Assembly: GCF_003063625.1 (NCBI RefSeq)
Contig: NZ_CP026604.1
Span: 434,001-498,000, forward strand
Reading direction: 5' to 3'
Length of the DNA stretch: 64,000 nt
DNA from: Saccharobesus litoralis
GTDB lineage: Bacteria > Pseudomonadota > Gammaproteobacteria > Enterobacterales > Alteromonadaceae
Below, piece by piece: positions 52,609 through 61,781 of the stretch. Within the stretch, counting starts at the first letter, position 1. The number at the start of each line of letters is the position of its first letter. The position numbers and the translations under genes are program-made. The notes beneath the pieces are model-generated. The model saw only the letters and a program-made list of their open reading frames with translations, was not told where the DNA came from and did no database searches.

Positions 52609-54026
52609 TGAACAAAATTATCCAGCAAGCCATTGGCACTGTAACACTGATCGTTAGTTTTATCGCGAGTGCTCAAGCTCAAACAATTTATAAACCCGAC
52701 GGCTATTCAATAGAGACAATTGATACCCCCAGCAACGAACGCTTCCATATTACCGGATTAGACACTGATAAAAATGGTGTCGTGTACGTTGCCACACGCT
52801 TTGGTGATGTTTGGCAATTAAAAGATAAGCACTGGTCTAAGTTTGCATCCGGATTACACGAACCGACAGGGCTGCTAGTAGAAGACGATGGCTCTATCCT
52901 TGTGGCGCACAAACCGCAACTAACACGGCTAGTCGATATCGACAACGATGGGGTTGCTGAAGACTATATTAATGTGGCCAGTGGTTGGGATTTTCATAAT
53001 GACTATCATGAATTCAACTTTGGCCCAGTCAAAGATAAACAGGGTAATTACCATGGTACGTTAAACCTTGGCTTTCAGGGTGGCTGGGGCGGTTATCGTG
53101 GGTTTGCTTACAAAGTTACACCAAAAGGTGAATTTAAACCCTATTCTTGGGGCTTGCGCTCTCCTGCCGGAATCGGTATCAACCCTGAAGGTGAAATATT
53201 TTTTACCGATAATCAAGGCGGCTGGGTTGGCACATCTAAAATGCATTTATTAGAAGAAGGAAAGTTCTATGGTGCCCCTAACTCCTTACATCAAGCCCCT
53301 GGAGAAAATGGCCAGAATTGGCAAAAAAAGTATACCGTCGCCGACCTCGACCGCATGCGAGAAAAACCCATAATCCAAATGCCACACGGTGAAATAGCGA
53401 AATCACCCGGCAACCCAGAGTGGGATTTAACCCAAGGTAAGTTTGGTCCGTTCCAAGATCAAATTTTTATGCCTGATTTAACCATGTCTAATATCTTCCG
53501 TGTATTGCTAGAAAAAGTGAATGGTAAATACCAAGGAGCAGTCATCACTTTTATGAATGGTTTTCAAAGCGGAAATATTCGGGCTGAATTCGACAAAAAT
53601 GGTCATCTTTGGATAGGTCAAACAGCTCGAGGCTGGGGAGCTGCGGGTAGTAAACCATTTGGCTTACAAAAAGTGGTATGGGACGGAACCAACCCATTCG
53701 AAATGCTAAATATCAAACTCACTAAAACAGGTTTTAGATTAAGCTTTACCGAAGAAATTGACGCTAATAGTTTTGTAGAGTCAAGTTTTAACGTTCAGCA
53801 ATGGCATTATCATTACCACAAAAAATATGGTTCAGAAAAAGTCGACTTAACCACTATCAATATTAGCAAAATGCGTTTGTCGCCTGATCATAAGCAGATT
53901 GAAATCGATATGCCCTTAACGGCTGGTAAAGTAGTCGGCATTGATTTTTCTGGGTTAACCAGCAAAAGTCAACGCAAAGCATCATCAAGCAAAGTGTTCT
54001 ATACGTTAAATCAAGTCTACAAATAA
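52608..54026 (+). CDS. Secreted beta-propeller protein (sorbosone dehydrogenase-like)
   Basis: A 472-residue exported protein with signal peptide ending SAQAQ. The main domain is a propeller of the type seen in glucose/sorbosone dehydrogenases and PVC-type membrane-bound dehydrogenases (FHITGLDTDKNGVVYVATRFGDVW; HEPTGLLVEDDGSILVAHKPQLTRLVDIDNDG; GLRSPAGIGINPEGEIFFTDNQGGW). A small C-terminal beta domain follows (FRLSFTEEIDANSF). Translationally coupled to the cytochrome gene. The operon lies between inverted repeat copies B and C. Cofactor binding not demonstrated. Confidence 0.8.
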   Translation: MNKIIQQAIGTVTLIVSFIASAQAQTIYKPDGYSIETIDTPSNERFHITGLDTDKNGVVYVATRFGDVWQLKDKHWSKFASGLHEPTGLLVEDDGSILVAHKPQLTRLVDIDNDGVAEDYINVASGWDFHNDYHEFNFGPVKDKQGNYHGTLNLGFQGGWGGYRGFAYKVTPKGEFKPYSWGLRSPAGIGINPEGEIFFTDNQGGWVGTSKMHLLEEGKFYGAPNSLHQAPGENGQNWQKKYTVADLDRMREKPIIQMPHGEIAKSPGNPEWDLTQGKFGPFQDQIFMPDLTMSNIFRVLLEKVNGKYQGAVITFMNGFQSGNIRAEFDKNGHLWIGQTARGWGAAGSKPFGLQKVVWDGTNPFEMLNIKLTKTGFRLSFTEEIDANSFVESSFNVQQWHYHYHKKYGSEKVDLTTINISKMRLSPDHKQIEIDMPLTAGKVVGIDFSGLTSKSQRKASSSKVFYTLNQVYK

Positions 54027-54035
54027 TCACTAAAA

Positions 54036-54164
54036 TATAGTCTTCTCGCTCAGGCTTTATGGTTCATTGTCAGCGCTTACTCACCCCAATCACATAATAG
54101 AGCATATGCTCATGGGGGTTCGAAGCTCGACGGCTTCCCCTAAAACCAGATCGCTTTGACTATA
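54036..54164 (-). repeat. TATAGTC repeat element, copy C (129 bp, inverted)
   Basis: Nearly identical to copy A and of the same length, but in opposite orientation, starting 10 bases after the propeller gene's stop. Confidence 0.85.
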
Positions 54165-54177
54165 CAAAAAAAATCAA

Positions 54178-54204
54178 CGCCTGCTAATCACTAATTAGCA
54201 GGCG
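54178..54204 (-). terminator. Intrinsic terminator of the 380-aa membrane protein gene
   Basis: 11-bp stem CGCCTGCTAAT/ATTAGCAGGCG, five-base loop. On the minus strand it is followed by TTGATTTTTTTT. Twenty-seven bases past the stop. Confidence 0.9.
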
Positions 54205-54230
54205 GATTCAGATACATATGTTGTTATAAA

Positions 54231-55373
54231 TCAAATGATATTGAGCGTATCATAGGCAGACCTCAGTTGGCCTATTGATTCTTCTTGGGCGTTAACTAAA
54301 CAGACTGTATCTATTAATGTTTTATTAATGCCTGAGTTGTCTGAAATAGACTGCATCGCATCAGGACAACCATGCTCATAAACTTCAATCAGATCAATGA
54401 TGGTACGAATACCGGCCTTTCTAATTAAATTTGTCTCGTTCTTAAATTCTAAACACAATCGAGCCTGCGCCATCCAATCAACAATGACTCGCGGTTTATA
54501 GGAGGTTTTAATAATAACCTCGATCAAACTGGCGTGAGCTAAGTTTTGCACATTATCAATGCCCAGTTCCGTTAAGCGACTTTTATGAAAACCATTAATC
54601 CCTTCAATCATATCTAATTGCAGTTCATTAGCGCTATGTTTGCCACGCGCAAAAATATGACTAAGCCCTTCTCGCATAAACATAATGGCTCTTTCTGGAA
54701 ACAGGCCAATAAAAAATGAGATCACTAAAAACTGTGCTTCAAACTCTTGTGCTTTATCTTGCATAAAATACTGGAAAACAACCGCAACCAACACACTGTA
54801 AATCATGCGCATCACGACACTGTAATAGGCGCCGGGTGGCAAATCTAATGTCATCATACGACGAAATATAAATTGAATTGCCCACACATACGCGCCAAGA
54901 AAAGCCATAGCCGCACAAACGACGTTGCGCTTAAATGCGTGGCTCATACCTAAAAAGTCTGCGTTGTCTACCCAAGTAATTCCGTCAAACAGTAACATTG
55001 CCGAATTAGACAGTAAAATTGTAAAAAATACGATGCAAATTAACGACACCAACAGTAGGGGTAAAAAGTAATCTGTTGGCTTGTGATCTTGATTTAAATG
55101 AAATGAAAAGGTATCCGGTAAATCATGGCTCTCAAATTGTTGCTTAAGGTTGGCAACTGACTCATGTTTTTTAGGTAAGCTAACTCGAATATAAGTAATT
55201 GCAGTTAAAGGTAAAAACAATACCAAAAAACAAATACTAACGCCTTCTTTCCAATCTTGATGACTACCTAGCGACGTCGTCATTAGCCCCCCGTAAAGCA
55301 CTATACTTGCCACGAGTAAAATTAACGACCAAGCCCGTTTTAAATGGTTTATTTCTGAAAATGTATTGTCCAT
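54231..55373 (-). CDS. Uncharacterised membrane protein with cytoplasmic helical C-terminus (380 aa)
   Basis: About six membrane segments (near 14-34, 45-64, 103-126, 150-170, 187-205 and 213-232) followed by a roughly 140-residue soluble C-terminus. That part has a helix-hairpin-helix-like stretch (RLTELGIDNVQNLAHASLIEV) recalling repeated DNA- or protein-binding HhH units. No known family recognised. It is a single gene with its own terminator, divergent from the lipoprotein gene. Confidence 0.75.
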   Translation of the reverse strand: MDNTFSEINHLKRAWSLILLVASIVLYGGLMTTSLGSHQDWKEGVSICFLVLFLPLTAITYIRVSLPKKHESVANLKQQFESHDLPDTFSFHLNQDHKPTDYFLPLLLVSLICIVFFTILLSNSAMLLFDGITWVDNADFLGMSHAFKRNVVCAAMAFLGAYVWAIQFIFRRMMTLDLPPGAYYSVVMRMIYSVLVAVVFQYFMQDKAQEFEAQFLVISFFIGLFPERAIMFMREGLSHIFARGKHSANELQLDMIEGINGFHKSRLTELGIDNVQNLAHASLIEVIIKTSYKPRVIVDWMAQARLCLEFKNETNLIRKAGIRTIIDLIEVYEHGCPDAMQSISDNSGINKTLIDTVCLVNAQEESIGQLRSAYDTLNII

Positions 55374-55702
55374 TTTTATTATTATAATTTATCAGCCACG
55401 CAATTTAACAATATTAAGCTAGGGTTAATAAAAAGACAATCCTATTACACTCCATTACACATACAGCATTGCTGATAAGTGCTTACGTTTTAATATGTCA
55501 TCTAATTGCAACACAGATCCCACATAACCGCTTAAAACTTCGGCATACCATTAACATCAGATGTCAACTTAATTAAAACCACACCCCACTGTCACACTTT
55601 AATCTTACTGTCATCTTTCGTTAAAAAATAAGCCACACAAATGACATAGCATGCTCGCGAATTATTTGTGCCGATATGGGCAAAGGTAAACAGGAAATAA
55701 CA
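55374..55702. other. 329-base intergenic region
   Basis: Divergent promoter region between the membrane protein and the lipoprotein genes; no distinct repeat or palindrome recognised. The ribosome-binding site CAGGAAATAA precedes the lipoprotein ATG at 55703. Confidence 0.45.
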
Positions 55703-56509
55703 ATGAAAATGACAACAGTAGGTATGCTTACTACACTCGCAACTTGCCTAAGTTTAGCTGCGTGTTCTGGTGATTCACAACCTAACGAAGAAACGGCAAC
55801 TGATAATATTTTGGCAAGCTATACCATTGAAAACCACAACGGATTATCACGCATTAGTGCCAAATTTAACTATGGTGGAATAAACGGCAAACCGCTTACT
55901 TATGAAGAACAGGACAAGGTTATCGTTGCCGTTAATAACACAGAAAAGCCTTTAAGCTATAACACCTTAGCTTATAGTAAAAAGCAGTACCAACCATTTA
56001 ACAATGACGCCAATAACGTAGCGTATCAAGCTAATATCCAAATAGAAAAAGACCAACAAAAAGAGCCCATTAGCATGTCTTTGTATCGAGCACACGGTGA
56101 AGATGCTATTAACTCAAGCGTTGTACTACCTGAAGAGTTTAGTATTTACTCACCGCAATCGGGTGAGGTCTATGCCGCTAGCGAATCAATCGCGATAAGC
56201 TGGCAAGCACCACAAGATATTCAAGATAGTGAATTACGTTATGAGCTAAGCTGCCGCCAAACAAACGGCGAAATTATCTACTCAGGTGATGTTCAAACCA
56301 TCCAGGACGACGGTAACTATAGTTTAGATATATCTAATCTGTCTGTTCTTTCGCACCAAGATTTAGATACACAGCGCCAATGTGATCTCAATATTCAGTT
56401 AGCTCGACCACAACAAGGTCAAGTTGATGAGGTATTTTTAGCCGGTAGTCAGATAACCGCTTATCAAGTCGAATCAATTAGCCGTTTATTAATAAACCCA
56501 ACACAATAA
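55703..56509 (+). CDS. Hypothetical lipoprotein (268 aa)
   Basis: The ATG at 55703 (MKMTTVGMLTTLATCLSLAA then Cys) gives a clean lipoprotein signal with lipobox LAAC; a further in-frame start at 55676 would place extra residues before it. The mature part is acidic and beta-rich, with a likely Ig-like segment in the second half (SGEVYAASESIAISWQAP, LRYELSCRQTNGEI). Function unknown. Ends at a strong terminator that abuts MITE copy 3. Confidence 0.7.
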   Translation: MKMTTVGMLTTLATCLSLAACSGDSQPNEETATDNILASYTIENHNGLSRISAKFNYGGINGKPLTYEEQDKVIVAVNNTEKPLSYNTLAYSKKQYQPFNNDANNVAYQANIQIEKDQQKEPISMSLYRAHGEDAINSSVVLPEEFSIYSPQSGEVYAASESIAISWQAPQDIQDSELRYELSCRQTNGEIIYSGDVQTIQDDGNYSLDISNLSVLSHQDLDTQRQCDLNIQLARPQQGQVDEVFLAGSQITAYQVESISRLLINPTQ

Positions 56510-56535
56510 ATCAACCAAATAATCGACCAATAATC

Positions 56536-56569
56536 AAAGGAACCGAACAATCCAGTCGGTTCCTTTTTT
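56536..56569 (+). terminator. Intrinsic terminator of the lipoprotein gene
   Basis: 11-bp stem AAAGGAACCGA/TCGGTTCCTTT with a 9-base loop, followed by TTT. Confidence 0.88.
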
Positions 56570-56579
56570 ATTAATTTCA

Positions 56580-56840
56580 GTATCTACTCAGCGTAATTTG
56601 TTTTACGCGCCTTAGTATTGGTAATTACTTCGTCTTTGCCGTGCCTACAGGACGTAGGTACTTAGGTTTCGTCTGGAACAAGAAACCTGCGAATGCGGTA
56701 ATCTAGTGACTTTGTTTAGTAAACGTGAGCTCCGTTTACTTTAATAAAGGCACTGGATACCTGAATACTCAGGTATGACGGTAATTTTTTATACCAGCGG
56801 GAGAAATTCAATTCTATTTATATACACGCTGAGTAGTTAC
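56580..56840 (-). mobile_element. MITE-like element, copy 3 (261 bp, inverted)
   Basis: Ends GTATCTACTCAGCGT / ACGCTGAGTAGTTAC; flanks TAATTTCA and TAATTACA (7 of 8 identical). The reverse complement matches copy 1 nearly base for base. It lies 9 bases from the GH86 stop codon, so it may serve as that gene's transcript end. Confidence 0.85.
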
Positions 56841-56849
56841 TAATTACAT

Positions 56850-58871
56850 TTATATTGCTTTATTAACCTCCAACACTACAGAAGACACATGGCCTTGCGT
56901 ATCAGGGAAAGTTAAGCGCACTTGGTTATTTTTCTTAAGTAAACTCATCGGCACTGGTATTTCAATTGCGCCAAAAAAATCTTTGCGATTCGCTTGATCA
57001 TAACCAGCCCAGTCATTGGGCACTGTAACCGAAGAGCCATTAATCGTGACTATTGGTTGTTTCGATTTGTCATGCTTACGACCAATACTCATGCGCAGCA
57101 ATGCTGTAGAATGCTGTTGCGAACTTGTGGTTAAATCCACTTGGTTAAACTTTATTGTGATCGGCTGATTAGCTTTAATGGGTTGTAAAAAGTCATCAGA
57201 ATAATAAGTTTCACGTCGTAGTTGTGTATCTGCTTTAACGGTTTTATTAAACTGATATTGATAAACTACCGTTTCATACGGTGCTAGCTCAATCACGTTA
57301 GCCGCTAATTGCGATGAAGAAACATAACCAGAAACTTTTTTACTATCAACTTGCAACGTTGCAGGGCTATCGGTAGGTACAGCTAAACGCTTTAGCGTTA
57401 AATTTTTATATTGATAACCCGCGCCAGCGCCAACAGCTAAATTCACCGTTTTGCTTTCATCTTCAAGATTATTAAGCGCTATATACACCGTATCACCATC
57501 GACATAAGCCTTGGTTTGAATATCAGGATCGCTACTCTCTGTTGCTAAACGATTACCCTTTACCTCATTCCACAGTTGATAAAACTTAATTTTAGGGGTC
57601 GGCAGATAATTATTTTTATCTTTAGGATTAATAAACTCGTAACGATTGGTATTGGTGTTTAAGCGAATTTTAGCTGGATCTGGACGCCACAATGTAGCTG
57701 AATAGGGATGCCCCTCGTGAGTCGGCCAATACCATGTTGCATGCCCTGTAATAAATGGAATCGAGGTTAAAATACGTTCCTCCCTATCCAAAAACTCCAT
57801 CAACATATGGTTGTATGATTTAATCTCTTGGCTAGCAATCGTTTCATCGTAAAAATATTCTTGGTCTTTTTTACTTTTCGCATTAGGTAACTTGGGTCTA
57901 TCAATAATGCCGCCATATTCGGTTAATGCATGAGGTTTGACCTTGTCCCACTTCACCATTGAATAGGTTTCAATAATATCGATTATGGCTTGAGCATTAC
58001 TGCCCGAACGTCGATTGGATTGCCCAGTTACATTCACCCCGTCGTATAAATGAAAAGAAAACGAGTCTATATAATCACCCGCTCTGTCCATAAACATTTT
58101 TTGGCGTTCTTTAAAATGATTAAAATCATTGAGCTCTAACGAAGGCCACGCCGAGCTAAAACCCATAACATACATATCCTTTAAAGCTGGACGTTTATCA
58201 AACTCTTTACCAATTTCTTTAAACCAATCACTCATGTGTTGGGTCATAACAAAATTTTTCTTTGCATCCCAACCACCAGGCACAAAATCTTTGGCATGCA
58301 CAAAAGGTTCATTCATCGGTTCAAAAAACAACGGCCGAGATTCGTCCGTGTAATAGTATTCAAAATAATCAGCCGCCCAACGAGCACCTTCGACAATATT
58401 ATCGTTTAAGTCCGTCACGACAGTGCGAGGGTGTTCAGTCATGACTGAACGATTACTGTAAGTCGATCGTAATTTATGATTATTAAAACTTTCTATACTT
58501 TTTTTGCCTTCAATCTTGGCGGTTTCTGTTGAAGGATAAGACTGTTTTAACGCTTTCGCCGTGCTCATCGGCCCCCAAAATTGACGCCCTACCCCAGCAT
58601 TCAATTCATTGCGCATATAATCCACATCTTCAACATCATATAGCCAAGCATTAAACTGTGAGTCATGTTGATTAAAAAACTTTTGCCTATCTAACGTTAA
58701 GGAATCATCAAAATATTGCAAAGTATTGATATCGACTCTGACATTAACTGCATCGGCAGGGATCACCACAGGCTCAACAACCTCTTTGTGGTTATTAGTA
58801 CCATTGGTACACGCAGCTAAAGCGAAAGGAATAAGTAAAGATGTTAATCGAAAGTCATTAGATATAGGCAT
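56850..58871 (-). CDS. GH86-family beta-agarase/porphyranase-type lipoprotein
   Basis: I set the start at 58871 (673 aa) because it gives a lipoprotein signal with lipobox LAAC (Cys21). The catalytic (beta/alpha)8 barrel carries the acid/base Glu in FFEPMNEPFVHAKDF (Glu188) and the nucleophile in HALTEYGG (Glu318), in the GH86 pattern; GHATWYWPTHEGHPYSATLWR lines the site. The C-terminus has two beta-sandwich domains. GH86 enzymes cut agarose or porphyran internally. Subfamily and exact substrate cannot be read by eye. It is unlinked to the sulfatase operon and has no adjacent regulator. Confidence 0.88.
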   Translation of the reverse strand: MPISNDFRLTSLLIPFALAACTNGTNNHKEVVEPVVIPADAVNVRVDINTLQYFDDSLTLDRQKFFNQHDSQFNAWLYDVEDVDYMRNELNAGVGRQFWGPMSTAKALKQSYPSTETAKIEGKKSIESFNNHKLRSTYSNRSVMTEHPRTVVTDLNDNIVEGARWAADYFEYYYTDESRPLFFEPMNEPFVHAKDFVPGGWDAKKNFVMTQHMSDWFKEIGKEFDKRPALKDMYVMGFSSAWPSLELNDFNHFKERQKMFMDRAGDYIDSFSFHLYDGVNVTGQSNRRSGSNAQAIIDIIETYSMVKWDKVKPHALTEYGGIIDRPKLPNAKSKKDQEYFYDETIASQEIKSYNHMLMEFLDREERILTSIPFITGHATWYWPTHEGHPYSATLWRPDPAKIRLNTNTNRYEFINPKDKNNYLPTPKIKFYQLWNEVKGNRLATESSDPDIQTKAYVDGDTVYIALNNLEDESKTVNLAVGAGAGYQYKNLTLKRLAVPTDSPATLQVDSKKVSGYVSSSQLAANVIELAPYETVVYQYQFNKTVKADTQLRRETYYSDDFLQPIKANQPITIKFNQVDLTTSSQQHSTALLRMSIGRKHDKSKQPIVTINGSSVTVPNDWAGYDQANRKDFFGAIEIPVPMSLLKKNNQVRLTFPDTQGHVSSVVLEVNKAI

Positions 58872-59244
58872 AGCCAAACTCAAAGTTATTGTTACGTATT
58901 TGTAACTTATGCAAAAACACACAAATTACAACACAAATCACAATTAAACATCAAGTTTTATATTTAATTTAACCAATCATTTTCAGCAGAAATACTGCTC
59001 AAAAAAAGACGATTGGAAATAAAGAAAGTAAGAAAATTAACAATAGAAAGTGCTCTCAGATTGTTGAGGTTAAATTCAGGTTTGCACAGACTTGACGACT
59101 GTGGCGGTAAACTTGTACTTCAAAGAACAATTTAAAACACAAACAGGATCTTGGCGCTCTAATTGCTATGTCTTAATAACCTTGTATTACTGCGCAAGAT
59201 TTTTCGCAATTTGCAACAGACAGACATAAAAGAGGCAAGCTATT
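58872..59244. other. 373-base intergenic region before the polysaccharide cluster
   Basis: Divergent gap between the GH86 gene and the first glycosyltransferase. GGCGGTAAACTT at 59103-59114 resembles the RfaH ops element (GGCGGTAGNNT) with one mismatch. Otherwise AT-rich; no other feature supported. Confidence 0.4.
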
Positions 59245-60258
59245 ATGAACAAACATCTGGGCGAAATTTGGCAAGTCGTTGACAGCCGCAACTTCGGTGG
59301 TATTGAAAGCCATATATTGCAACTCAGCCAAGGCTTACAAATCATGGGGCTAACGCCACGCGTGGTATTTTTGAATCATTATGGCGAGCATCCATTATTT
59401 CGCTTGCTGAAAAAAGCCAACATCCCCTATTTAGTGCGTAAAGCTTGTTCAATACAATCGCTAATTAAGACGCACCAACCTGCTCTAATCCACACCCATG
59501 GCTATAAAGCCGGCATAGTGATGCGTATAATAGGTAGATTAAGTGGTACGCCTGTTATTAGTACTTATCATGCTGGAGAAACACCAAAAGGCAAAGTATG
59601 GTTGTACGACTGGATTGATAGATATACAGGCCACTTAGCCAAATGGCGCTTTGCTGTCAGTGCCAGTATTCAACAAAAACTTCCTACCCATGCTGAACAA
59701 GCTAAAAACTTTATCAATAGTCGGCAACTGACCAAAGGCGATGGCCAACAAGTCGCCTTTGTTGGTCGCTTGAGTTTTGAAAAGGGTATTAATCAGTTAA
59801 TCGCGATAGCCAAACAACTACCCCACGTTGATATCCATGTTTATGGCGATGGCCCCGCTAAACAACAATTGTTAAGCGCAAGATTAAAGAATTTACACTT
59901 ACATGGACAACAACATCACATGCCTCATGTATGGCGACAAATAGGTTTACTCTTGCTGCCATCACTACAAGAAGGTTTGCCTATGGTTGCCTTAGAGGCC
60001 ATGGCACGCGGCATTCCCGTAGTAGCCAGCCGAGTGGGCGCGTTGCCAGAGCTGATAACACATAAGAAAAATGGTTGGCTAATAAATGTTGGTGATATTC
60101 ACGGCTATTGCCAAGCAATTATGCGCTGGCATGCCCTGCCCGCCATTCAACAGGCCAGTTTAAGCCGCAAAGCCAAAAAGGTGGTCGACACAGACTACTC
60201 TGTTGAAGCTGTGATGCCACATTTTATTCAAAGATACCGTCAGGCCATGTGTGGTTGA
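59245..60258 (+). CDS. GT4-family glycosyltransferase
   Basis: A 337-residue GT-B glycosyltransferase. N-terminal VDSRNFGGIESHILQLSQGL (GGxExH-type acceptor region); C-terminal nucleotide-sugar domain with VAFVGRLSFEKGINQLI, VYGDGPAKQQLL and the EX7E motif EGLPMVALEAMARGIPVVAS. Cytosolic, probably adding a sugar to a lipid-linked exopolysaccharide precursor. First gene of the cluster; a strong hairpin separates it from the next. Confidence 0.9.
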   Translation: MNKHLGEIWQVVDSRNFGGIESHILQLSQGLQIMGLTPRVVFLNHYGEHPLFRLLKKANIPYLVRKACSIQSLIKTHQPALIHTHGYKAGIVMRIIGRLSGTPVISTYHAGETPKGKVWLYDWIDRYTGHLAKWRFAVSASIQQKLPTHAEQAKNFINSRQLTKGDGQQVAFVGRLSFEKGINQLIAIAKQLPHVDIHVYGDGPAKQQLLSARLKNLHLHGQQHHMPHVWRQIGLLLLPSLQEGLPMVALEAMARGIPVVASRVGALPELITHKKNGWLINVGDIHGYCQAIMRWHALPAIQQASLSRKAKKVVDTDYSVEAVMPHFIQRYRQAMCG

Positions 60259-60303
60259 GATATCGAAGGCTAGGACAGGTTTTCTTTGCGCTGGCTTTGC
60301 GCT

Positions 60304-60337
60304 AAAACGCCACCTTATTATTAAGGTGGCGTTTTTA
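60304..60337 (+). terminator. Intrinsic terminator after the first glycosyltransferase
   Basis: 14-bp stem AAAACGCCACCTTA/TAAGGTGGCGTTTT with loop TTAT, then TT. Strong, so the downstream genes should have their own promoter or need anti-termination. Confidence 0.85.
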
Positions 60338-60484
60338 GTTGGGGTTAACAACAGCTTTGCAAAATGCAAAAAAACAACTTAGCAGTTTGCAAACATCAAA
60401 TTAAAGAATACAAAAAACACATACAAAACAATCAGTTAAAACATTGGAACAGGCTTTGCTCTATGGCTATTAAACGTTAAACAT

Positions 60485-61750
60485 ATGAGATTGATTATGC
60501 CTGCAAATCCAGCAAAAATTTTATTCGTCCATTATGGCGAGCAAGTATACCGCGGCAGTGAAGTTTGTTTGATCAACTTAATCGCCAATTTGGATCGTAA
60601 CTGTTTTGAGCCTGTCCTGTGGTGTAACTCGCCTGAGATTGCCGCAGTTGGCAAAAGCCATAATATCGAAGTGATCCGTAGCGACTTTAGTTTGTTGCTC
60701 GGCTGGCAAGCACCGCGTTTTAACGTTAAAGCATTTTGGCAACAGGTTCGCCAAGGTCAGCAAATTATTAAGCAGCACAACATTGATTTAGTACATTGCA
60801 ACAGCGCAGCGCCAACTCAATGGATGGTTGCCGCCTGTCGATTAACTGATATTCCATTATTAAGCCATTTGCATTCGTCTTATCCATTACGTGATCGCAT
60901 TACGCTCGGGTTACATGCCGCTAATAAAGTAGTTTGCGTTAACAACGAAATCAAAAAGCAACTGACTGACGATGGTATGCCAGACGAGCGCATTAGTGTT
61001 ATCGCTAATGGATTAGACATGGACAAACTACAACGCATTTTTCCGATTGACGTACGCCAGCAGCTTAAACTGCAATACGATGATATTTTGCTGGCTTCAA
61101 CAGGCTATTTAACCCCAGTTAAAGGCATGGATTTATGTATTGAAGCCGTGGCCGAGTTAGAGCACGTGCATAATATTAAAGCGCATCTCATGCTAATAGG
61201 CGATGGACCCGAATGGGACAACCTAGTAACACTTGCAACCAAGTTAGGAGTAAAAGATCGAGTCCATTTAATGGATAGCAGTGACTTGGTCACCAGTATG
61301 CTTTGGGACAATGCCGACATTTACCTTTCAGGATCAAGACAAGAAGCATTTGGTTTAGCCATTGCCGAAGCGGGTGTGGCGAATATTCCTGTCGTAGCGC
61401 CGCAAGTAGGCGGTGTCCCTATGATAGTCAAACATGAAAAAACCGGCTTGTTATATCCAGCGCAAAATGTCAAAGCAATGGCGACTCAAGTGGCTCGTTT
61501 AGTCGAGAACACTCAGTTACGTCACCATTTAGCTCGAGCACTTAAACAACATGTGGCCGATAATTTTACGATTGACCATTACACACAACATTTTGCCAGC
61601 ACCTATCGTCAACTAATCCGCCAACAGCAACAAAACAAGCTTAAGCATGATTGGTCTATCAGTTTGACACCATTCAAACGATTAGCGTCTATTGCTTGGC
61701 GCCAATTCAGCCATCGATTAGGCAATATCCAAATTAAACAAGACAGTTAA
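60485..61750 (+). CDS. GT4-family glycosyltransferase
   Basis: A 421-residue GT-B enzyme: FVHYGEQVYRGSEVCLINL at the N-terminus, STGYLTPVKGMDLCIEAV and MLIGDGPEWDNLV in the sugar-nucleotide domain, and the EX7E motif EAFGLAIAEAGVANIPVVAP. An alternative start at 60497 would remove four residues. Starts about 150 bases after the terminator of the previous gene, so a separate promoter in that gap is likely. Followed by a third GT4 gene 31 bases later. Confidence 0.9.
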   Translation: MRLIMPANPAKILFVHYGEQVYRGSEVCLINLIANLDRNCFEPVLWCNSPEIAAVGKSHNIEVIRSDFSLLLGWQAPRFNVKAFWQQVRQGQQIIKQHNIDLVHCNSAAPTQWMVAACRLTDIPLLSHLHSSYPLRDRITLGLHAANKVVCVNNEIKKQLTDDGMPDERISVIANGLDMDKLQRIFPIDVRQQLKLQYDDILLASTGYLTPVKGMDLCIEAVAELEHVHNIKAHLMLIGDGPEWDNLVTLATKLGVKDRVHLMDSSDLVTSMLWDNADIYLSGSRQEAFGLAIAEAGVANIPVVAPQVGGVPMIVKHEKTGLLYPAQNVKAMATQVARLVENTQLRHHLARALKQHVADNFTIDHYTQHFASTYRQLIRQQQQNKLKHDWSISLTPFKRLASIAWRQFSHRLGNIQIKQDS

Positions 61751-61781
61751 ACAAGACACCCAACAGCGATAGGAACCAAGC

